Source: Nemertoderma westbladi
Lineage: Eukaryota > Xenacoelomorpha > Nemertodermatida > Nemertodermatidae
Length of the DNA stretch: 28,504 bases
NCBI GenBank assembly: GCA_032718475.1
Contig: JAUCBJ010007808.1
Span: 1 to 28,504 of the forward strand
Direction: 5' to 3'
A program made the position numbers and the translations under genes. Under the pieces are notes generated by a model, which worked only from the letters and a program-made list of their open reading frames with translations, searched no databases and was not told the origin of the DNA. Positions 22,024 through 28,504 of the stretch are shown here, one piece after another; position 1 is the stretch's first letter; each line of letters opens with the position of its first letter.

Positions 22024-24937
22024 TGTGGTTTACTGGAATGACCTTTGCCATGGCTGTCTTTATAGATCTAATCAGTCTCTCCCAGACTCCGCCTCTCCAA
22101 GGACTATCTGGAGGATTAAACTTCCAAACAATTTTGTGAGGTTGTAGTTCGTTCGAGATTTGATCATGATCTAATTTCTTAAAGGCTCTAGCAATCTCAT
22201 TCCGAGCACCAACAAAGTTTGTCCCTTGGTCTGAGTACAAGCATTTCACTAGTCCGCGTCTAGCGATAAATCGCCGCAGTGCTAGTATAAACGCGTTGGT
22301 GGAAAGATCCATCACACGTTCAATATGAACTGCCCTACTGGACATACATGTGAAAATCAGTCCCCAGCGTTTTACTAGTATACGTCCACGTTTCGTATGT
22401 ATGGGACCAAAGCAATCAATTCCAGTCTCTGTAAAAGGTGGTCTGAATGCTTGAAGTCGTGCTTGTGGAAGTTCACTCATTTCTTGGGTACCTATTCTAG
22501 AATGTACCTTTTTACAAATAATACACGTACGTGTCACTGAACTTAACGCTTTACTGTGTCTAATTAATACAAATCTTGTACGTAAGTAGGAAAGACAGTG
22601 GTGTCTTCCAGCGTGTTTCAGATGTAAATGTGCGTCCAGTATCATTGCACGTTGTAGTTCGTGATGCTGCGGTATTATTATTGGGTATCTAAAGTTCGTG
22701 TTAAAGTCAATGTTTTGAAGCCGAGATTTATGACAAATTAAGCCATTATAAATAATCGGACTCCAACTCAGTATTGGTGACGACTTGATTGGTAGACCTT
22801 GATTTATAGATGTGAATTCGCGCGCGAAATATCGCAGTTGGTAATGGCGAATTAATTTAATCTCACACCTGTCAATCTCAGCCAATGTAAGTCGACGTGT
22901 AAAGTCACGTTTGCCTTTTGCGTATTGTACAAAACGTACAATCCACGCTAACTTTCGGCAAGCGTTTGACCAAGAGTCTGTTAGGTTTACAATACGATCT
23001 ACGTAAGTATTTGTGACGTCATCAGGTAAGTCAATGGAGATTTTGGAAGGTTTTGAATTACTAGAAGGGCCCACGGGTCCGCCGGTAAGTATTCCCTTGT
23101 TGACTGTTGATCCGTCCGGGTCTACAAGTAATTTGTCCTTCTTTGTCTTCTTACCTTGATTGTCGGTACTTTGTAAGTCGATCGTTAATGGTGGTTTGAA
23201 CTCTATGGGGTCAGCAGGTTTCGGTAAACTTATTTTTCTGCCGACATTAATCCCAGGTTTCACCATAGGTTGCAAGTTCGGTATGTCTCTTGAGCGCAAA
23301 GTAACACCTGTATTTACATTAGAGTGGGTACTACCCACATCTGCAATACATGAGGTTTCACCGTGCTTATGGTTGCTCAAGTGTGTCAAATTTGGTAGTT
23401 TGTCAATACAAGGCCGCTCCAATAGGGAAACTGCGGCTTTACTGTTAGTCAATACATTACTAATGTCCGGTAGAACATTTTGTGATGTTTCTGACAAAAT
23501 GTCTAGTCGACTGTCTAGTAATGTGTCTGGCGATACGTCTGGTAACGTATCTGGTTGTTTGTCAATAGAAGGCCGCTCCAATAGAGAAACTGCGGCTTTA
23601 CTATTTGTCAGTATGTCACTAGTGTCTGGTAGAACATTTTGTGACATGTCTGGCAAAACGTCTAGTTGACCGTCTGGTAACGTGTCTGTTGGACCGTCTG
23701 GCGATATGTCTGGTGTAGAAAGGCTCGCAAGTCTTCCTCTCTTGACCTTTGAAGTTATATCCTTCCATTTCGCCTTCGGTTTTTTCTTAAGTTTAGCCGC
23801 CGTTGTCTTTTTCTTTGCCTTCCCCTTTTTTGGTTTCTTGATTTCGGCGTCCTTAGGGATAGTGTTAGACTTGTTGTCATATAATGGTGGCCAATTTAGT
23901 GTTGATCTTTGTAAGAATTGAGGTCCGTGTTGCCAAAATTCTTTGTTCTCCGGTTTACAGAATTCCTCAGGCATCATTCCTCGCGACGCAATATCGGCTG
24001 GGTTTTGTGGTCCGGGACAATGTCGCCAATCCTCTTTTATTGAATGGTCTAGAATTTCCGCGCGACGGTTAGCTACGAATGTCTTGAATTCAAGTGTGTC
24101 GTTGTTTATGTAAAATATAACCAACGTCGCGTCAGTCCAATAAAATATCTGTAAACTTGACTGTAGTTCTGTCTGTATAAGGTTCACGATGGTGGTTGAC
24201 AGTGTTGCGGCTTGTAGTTCAGCTCGTGGTGTCGTCATATACTTAGTAGGCATTGTTTTAGCCTTAGAAGTAATGAGCGAAACATCGAATTCGTCTGAGT
24301 CTACTTGTTTGCGCAAGTACGCTGCCACACCAAAACCGTTGTCACTGGCGTCAGAAAAACAATGTAATTCCAAGTTGTCAGGAAATGTAGTTTGTAATGG
24401 AAAGTAGATTCTGGGTATGGAATAATCCTCTAGCGAAGATAATTCCGCCTCCCAGGTCTTCCATAAGTCCACTTGGTCTGATGAGATCGGCTCGTCCCAT
24501 GTTAGTCCATCCTTCCAAATACTGCGCATATAAATGCGGGCTTGCAGTATAATTGGACTGATGAATCCTAATGGATCGAACAATCGGCTCAACTTTGACA
24601 AGCATGATCTCTTTGTCAGTGTGTTTTCTTGACTGTCCAGTCTCACTTTCACTCGAAAGTTGTCCATGTTTGGGTCCCAAAAGAGCCCCAACACCTTGGT
24701 CGTCGGTAGTGGTTCGAACTCTAGGTCTATGTCACCACCTCCACGCTCAGTCGTTCCGAATGAATCTACTAATTTGGCACTGTTTGAGGCGAATTTGGTG
24801 AGGTTAAAACCTCCGCCCGCTAAGCAGTCCCGTAATTGATGTGCTACTGTTGTAGCACGTTCTACTGTGTCGCAACTCTGTAAACCGTCGTCAACGTAAA
24901 AGTCACGCTCCACAATCCTAATTATCTCCTGGGTCAT
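21989..24937 (-). pseudogene. BEL/Pao RT end, RNase H, insert and integrase core
   Basis: 982 codons. FYVDDGLQS (13-21) is the RT active site. DPLGFISPI is the family hallmark after RT. RNase H residues are D196, E240, D269 and D314 (FSDAS, RAELQA, WTDAT, NPADIASRG). Residues about 355-640 are an insert: a Lys-rich segment, then LPD-rich sequence with a 53-residue repeat (SQNVLPD at 433 and 486, SKAAVSLLERP twice), then a Pro-rich linker. Integrase follows: the His/Cys zinc region (H770-H775, C805, C808) and the DDE residues D841, D903 and E953 (GIDCFGP, YSDQGTNF, GGVWERL). It runs on from the RT start at 25391 through a one-base insertion and ends in another frameshift near 22022. Confidence 0.9.
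23401..23669. repeat. 159-bp direct repeat within the pol insert
   Basis: TGTCAATA...GGCCGCTCCAATAG begins at 23401 and again at 23560, and about 105 bases after each start are highly similar. The rest of each period, and the sequence to about 23715, consists of degenerate 12-bp words around GTCTGG. In the protein it gives the repeated SKAAVSLLERP segment and LPD motifs. Confidence 0.85.
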
Positions 24938-25391
24938 ACAGGTGTTTCTGATCCCTAGCGGCCTGCTTTAGGGCGTACATCGTGCAATTTGGGCTGTCTC
25001 TGGCACCGAAAACGCGAACTTGCATTTGGTAAGTCGCCGGTGGTAGACTTAAGTCTCCTTCCGGGTACCAGAGGAACCGCAAACTGTCTCTGTCTCGCTC
25101 TAACGCTTTCACTTGGTGAAACATCGCTTCAACGTCGCAAGTAAAAGCTACTTGACGCTGACGGAAGCGCATAATCACCCCCATAAGATAATTATTCATG
25201 TTTGGTCCATCCATCAACTCACTATTGAGGGACATTCCCTCAAACAGAGCCGCACAGTCATTGACTACGCGTACTTTATCTGGTTTGTCGGGGTGTCTCA
25301 CATAGTGATGTGGCAGGTAGTATGTCTGGTTAGTCACTATCTCTGGGTTAGTCATTCGGATAGCGTATCCCTTAGTCAAATACGTCTCCAT
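24918..25391 (-). pseudogene. BEL/Pao RT, N-terminal part
   Basis: VRVVNDCAALFEGMSLNSEL, then PNMNNYLMGVIMRFRQRQ, then CDVEAMFHQV carrying the first catalytic Asp, LRFLWYPEG and VFGARDSPNC are the ordered BEL/Pao RT blocks up to the YVDD box, which lies in the next frame. A one-base insertion near 24925 (CCAGGAG) ends this frame. In the same frame upstream of 25391, the sequence LKDEKAHLQYNTQ continues to about 25463. Confidence 0.88.
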
Positions 25392-26427
25392 CTGAGTGTT
25401 GTACTGCAGATGGGCTTTCTCGTCCTTTAATAGACGTTGCCGTATTGAGTGTAGACGTCTTAAAGCCAGTGGGTAGGTTGTTTATAAGTTTAGGACTTTG
25501 GCTACGCCATAACATCCCCACCTCGTAATGTCCGTCTTTCGTCTGGCGGATAGTATCTTCCATGATCTTCAGAGATTGTTTCTCCTGTTCCGACATACAA
25601 GGTTCGTAGCTACCAGGTTCAGCTGTATCTTGTTCTAACCACCTGATAGTCTTCTCTGTTAATTCTTTGTCTAGTACAGCTTGTTCCAATTGATGATTTC
25701 TCAACGCGTCATCATCGATCTCGACGGGCATTGTTGAGGTTGTTGGGGTAGGTAGACTCGCAAGCCTATCATCTGTCGTCGATGGAATCTCTAGCTGACT
25801 CGTCTTCTCCCCAAGTTCTGAACTCACCTTGTGGATTAGCTGCTCCTTGTGACTTATCATACTAGTTACACGTCTGTCATGTTTTGTCGACTGTAGTGTA
25901 GTATGGTCCACATCGTGTGAAAAGGAATGGATTGAATTTGTAGTTAATAAACTACATGTACTTTGTACATCTTCCTCATCACTTATGTCTAGTGTGCGCA
26001 CAGGCGCTCGAGTATACCACCCTATCGGCGTTCTACAGGCGTATGCGTTTCCCGCTACGACTGCCGATGGTCTGGTTTCCCACACCTGATGTAGGTTGAA
26101 TTGGTCCGTCCCGATCAGCATTGCTACCGATCTATAATTGACAGGACATTCAGGTACACCAAGGTGTCTGAAATACTTACGGTCCTCCAAGGATTGTTCT
26201 GGGACCGGACCTAGTAGGTTACTAAAGTCTTTGGTGGCCGCAAAAGTCAGATCCTTGAAGGGTAACAAAGACCTCTCCCTCTCGCTGTGTTGCGATTTTG
26301 GAAGAAGAGAGTCTAAGTCCAACTTAACTCGTTGTAACTTAATGATAAAAACTATTTCAGTTGGAGTTTTACACGCCCATATAATGCAGTAATGTATAAT
26401 ATCAATAAAATATAATTCAATTACCAA
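25372..26427 (-). pseudogene. BEL/Pao protease-to-RT linker region, 5' truncated
   Basis: From about 26390 the frame reads PTEIVFIIKLQRV, then SVAMLIGTDQFNLHQ and TPIGWYTRAPV, the conserved segment after the aspartic protease in BEL/Pao polyproteins. It then runs through a Ser/Thr-rich linker with DDRLASLPTPTTS, to HYEVGMLWRSQSPKLINNLP, the block immediately before RT. The D-T/S-G protease site would be upstream and is not present. The first 20 or so codons (26427 to about 26370) are flanking AT-rich sequence. The frame is lost at about 25463 by a one-base insertion. Confidence 0.82.
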
Positions 26428-26634
26428 TTAATTTCGCCCCTCGGGGCATCCTCAGGGTTCGCAACAACAACAAGCTCTATCGTACTACTAAATCGAACCA
26501 ACTACATTACTGTAATCTGATAATTACAGAGTTTCAACTCACTACTGCAGTAGCCGGCAGTACTGCAGTACCGGTACCTTGGTACAAGCAATTAATGTTG
26601 AGACGTTAAATCAACAAAATTTAAATCAGTAGAG
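26428..26634. other. Spacer
   Basis: No gene recognised. It contains GCCCCTCGGGGC, a 12-bp palindrome near 26436-26447, and the short inverted pair CTGCAGTAGCCGGCAGTACTGCAG near 26553. Confidence 0.35.
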
Positions 26635-27892
26635 TATGTAGGAGAAAATCAGACGGACATTCATATTGTACAGTAGGGGGCATTTATTACAGCTACAGTA
26701 TAACAGTAGTAGGATGGGTCCAATTAAATATAGGACAATAAATTTATTTCAGTAACGTTTCGGGCCACAAGGAAAACGTACTGTAGAAAAAGACCGGACG
26801 TATAAAGTTATTAGCATTATGACTACAATTTCGCCCAATAACACTGTAAAATCATTTTATTCTACAGGGTGTTACAAGCACGATAACCAATCAAGGAAAA
26901 CGTACTGTAGAAAAAACCGGCAATTTACCAAATATTAGCATTATAACTACATATTGCATCAAATAACACTGTAAAATCAATTAGTTCCCCGGGGTGTTAC
27001 AAGCACGATAACCAATCATGAAAAAACGCGGCCGTTATAACCTTGTATCTCCAATGAAAAAACATACGGAATTTTCAGCACACATGTACTGTATGTAAAA
27101 TTTGAGTTGGGACATTTGAGTCAATGTGTAGGCAAAGCCCATCAGCTTTCACATTGTACAGTAGGGTGGAACTGTTTCAGCATAAAAATATAAACCACAA
27201 GGAAAACGTAGGTATTTTCAGCACACATGTACTGTATGTAAAATTAGAGTTGGGGCATTTAAATGAAAATGTAGGCAAGACCAAACGGGATTCATATTGT
27301 ACAGTAGGGTGGAACTTCTATCACAGGGAAAACGTACTGTAGAAAAAACCGGAAGTTACAAAATATTTGCATTATAACTACATATTGCATCAAATAACAC
27401 TGTAAAATCACTTAGTTCCCCGGGGTGTTACAAGCACGATAACCAATCGTGAAAGAATGCGGCCGTTATAACCTTGTATTTCCAATGAAAAACATACGGT
27501 ATTTTCAGCACACATGTACTGTATGTAAAATTTGAGTTGGGACATTTGAGTCAATGTGTAGGCAAAGCCCACCAGTATTCGTATTGTACAGTAGGGTGGA
27601 ACTGTTTCAGCATAAAAAAATTTATATAAACCACAAGGAAAACGTACTGTAGAAAAAACTGGAAGTTAAGTAGGGTGGAACTGTTTCAGCATAAAAAAAT
27701 ATAAACCACAGGAAAACGTACTGTAGAAAAGACTGGAAGTTAAGTAGGGTGGAACTGTTTCAGCATAAAAAAATATATACCACAGGAAAACGTACTGTAG
27801 AAAAGACTGGAAGTTTCCAAAATTATTAGCATTATAACTACATATTGCATCAAATAACACTGTAAGATCATTTAGTTCCCCGGGGTATTACA
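26635..27892. repeat. Complex tandem repeat array, higher-order period about 430-460 bp
   Basis: The mark TTAGTTCCCCGGGG recurs at 26981, 27412 and 27872. Each higher-order unit joins two parts: one starting GGAAAACGTACTGTAGAAAA and ending CACGATAACCAATC, and one with CAGCACACATGTACTGTATG, TGGGACATTTGAGTCAATG and TTGTACAGTAGGGTGGAAC. Between 27587 and 27810 a sub-block of about 74 bp (GTAGGGTGGAACTG ... GGAAGTTAA) is itself repeated roughly three times. It lies directly 3' of the Penelope-like ORF on the minus strand. Confidence 0.88.
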
Positions 27893-27921
27893 CTAAAAAT
27901 AATGAGTTGATAAATATACAA

Positions 27922-28504
27922 CTATACAGCTGGTCTCACTTTGTTCCACGGGGGGTTGAACTGAAAAATATAATTCGCTTCCGCATGTACTCTTGATTTG
28001 TTGTCCCGGAATTGGCGAAAAACCGTGATCCTAAAACTCTCCCAAGGGCACATACGGAAGTGTTCGCACAATAAAAACTCTGCTAGTTCATGGTAATCTT
28101 GGGGTGGTTGTTTCCTATACCCGTTTATGACCGATTTATGTTTAGATACTCTCTCGGCCAGCTTTTGCTCGGTCTGGCCAATATAAAAACCCCCCGGGTG
28201 GTCTTTGCACGTGATTGCATATAATACATTTGACGATACACACGAGAAAGAGCCCGTAACACGATCACCCCATGGTAGTACAGGAAGGTCAAACAAAAAC
28301 GGGCACGTAAGGCACCCCCCGCGTCCACATGGTGCGTTTCCCTGTCCTCTTGATGAGTCGCGTTTCACTATCAAGGAATTCCCCAAGTTTAGTCCACCTC
28401 TCTTCGTGACAATAACCTTAGCCCCTACCTCGGCTAAGGCGCGTTTGTTGTTGACCAACACAGTCTTTACGCACGGTCTAAAAGTTCCATCAATTTTGAA
28501 ATAA
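27922..28504 (-). CDS. Penelope-like element C terminus: GIY-YIG endonuclease (partial)
   Basis: The frame is open from the right window edge to a TAG at 27924-27922, so about 193 C-terminal residues are seen and the RT lies outside. Counting from the TTG-coded residue at 28461: CGRGGCLTC (C45, C50, C53) is the Cys-rich element preceding the nuclease; VLYAITC (79-85) with GGFYIGQT (90-97) forms the GIY-YIG core; R104 in LAERVSKHK and E161 in HAEANYIF are the expected catalytic Arg and Glu. The ending FQFNPPWNKVRPAV is typical. This layout is known from endonuclease-bearing Penelope-like retroelements, where the nuclease opens target DNA. No break is visible in the part seen. A stand-alone GIY-YIG ORF is a less likely alternative. 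Confidence 0.82.
   Translation of the reverse strand, partial: YFKIDGTFRPCVKTVLVNNKRALAEVGAKVIVTKRGGLNLGNSLIVKRDSSRGQGNAPCGRGGCLTCPFLFDLPVLPWGDRVTGSFSCVSSNVLYAITCKDHPGGFYIGQTEQKLAERVSKHKSVINGYRKQPPQDYHELAEFLLCEHFRMCPWESFRITVFRQFRDNKSRVHAEANYIFQFNPPWNKVRPAV

Larger units (their letters stand above)
21607..26400 (-). mobile_element. BEL/Pao LTR retrotransposon, pol region, frameshifted
   Basis: Minus-strand pol in the order protease remnant, RT, RNase H, long insert and integrase: the BEL/Pao order. Three single-base type frameshifts split it, near 25463, 24925 and 22022. The 5' end (5' LTR, gag and the protease active site) is missing: homology stops about 26390, where a repeat-rich region begins. 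The catalytic residues of RT, RNase H and integrase are still present, so the decay is fairly recent. Confidence 0.88.

Noticed and set aside
24558-24581. Hammerhead-ribozyme-like string CTGATGA, 4-bp stem, CGAA
   Set aside because: The conserved CGAAAC core is incomplete, and the sequence is fully explained as the reverse strand of the conserved DPLGFISP codons of BEL/Pao pol.
24711-24722. GGTTCGAAC, resembling a tRNA B box
   Set aside because: No A box, acceptor stem or cloverleaf around it. It lies inside pol codons.
27666-27860. Minus-strand ORF with repeated FYSTFSCGLYFFMLKQF
   Set aside because: It is a translation of the 74-bp tandem repeat, which happens to lack stops.
26635-27892. 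Regular repeats suggestive of a CRISPR array
   Set aside because: Repeats are long, composite and unevenly spaced with similar spacers, in eukaryotic DNA.

Overview
The window looks like nuclear DNA of an invertebrate animal. It carries one host gene with a spliceosomal intron, the catalytic subunit of DNA polymerase alpha (POLA1), surrounded by transposable elements of several metazoan types: LINE-like non-LTR elements, an RLE-type non-LTR element with a Ulp1 protease domain, BEL/Pao, Penelope-like with GIY-YIG, and Harbinger-like MITEs. I see no operons, bacterial ribosome sites or CRISPR. The species cannot be named from the sequence.

Layout. 1-375: the end of an unrecognised basic ORF cut by the window edge, followed by about 1.7 kb of non-coding DNA. 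2268-2601: a LINE reverse transcriptase scrap ending at a poly-G tract. 3242-8256 (minus): complete POLA1 in only two coding exons separated by a 761-bp intron with long poly-G tracts. 8331-9415: a microsatellite and a hairpin-rich, repeat-like stretch upstream of POLA1. 9416-11168 (plus): a second, unrelated dead LINE with a TCTA-type 3' tail. 11317-11514: a candidate MITE. 12360-15995 (minus): a 5'-truncated, decayed RLE-class non-LTR element (Ulp1, zinc finger, RT, CCHC, PD-D/E-K endonuclease).

16257-16838: a 287-bp tandem duplication. 16932-17121: a clear MITE with long terminal inverted repeats and a TAA duplication. 17263-20846 (minus): two uninterrupted ORFs overlapping by ATGA; the second combines a DEDD-exonuclease-like region with three zinc knuckles. 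20847-21606: a non-coding interval that may be an LTR plus leader. 21607-26400 (minus): a frameshifted BEL/Pao pol with an unusual 285-residue insert between RNase H and integrase. 26635-27892: a complex tandem array. 27922-28504 (minus): the C-terminal GIY-YIG part of a Penelope-like element, running off the window.

POLA1 initiates DNA replication with primase and has no visible functional link to its neighbours. The most unusual material is the intact two-ORF pair at 17263-20846. It shares a recurrent RLASL motif, similar also at DNA level, with the adjacent BEL/Pao pol. This suggests that the pair is the gag-like part of a second copy of the same family in tandem, or of a related element, with an exonuclease-like fold not normally expected there.
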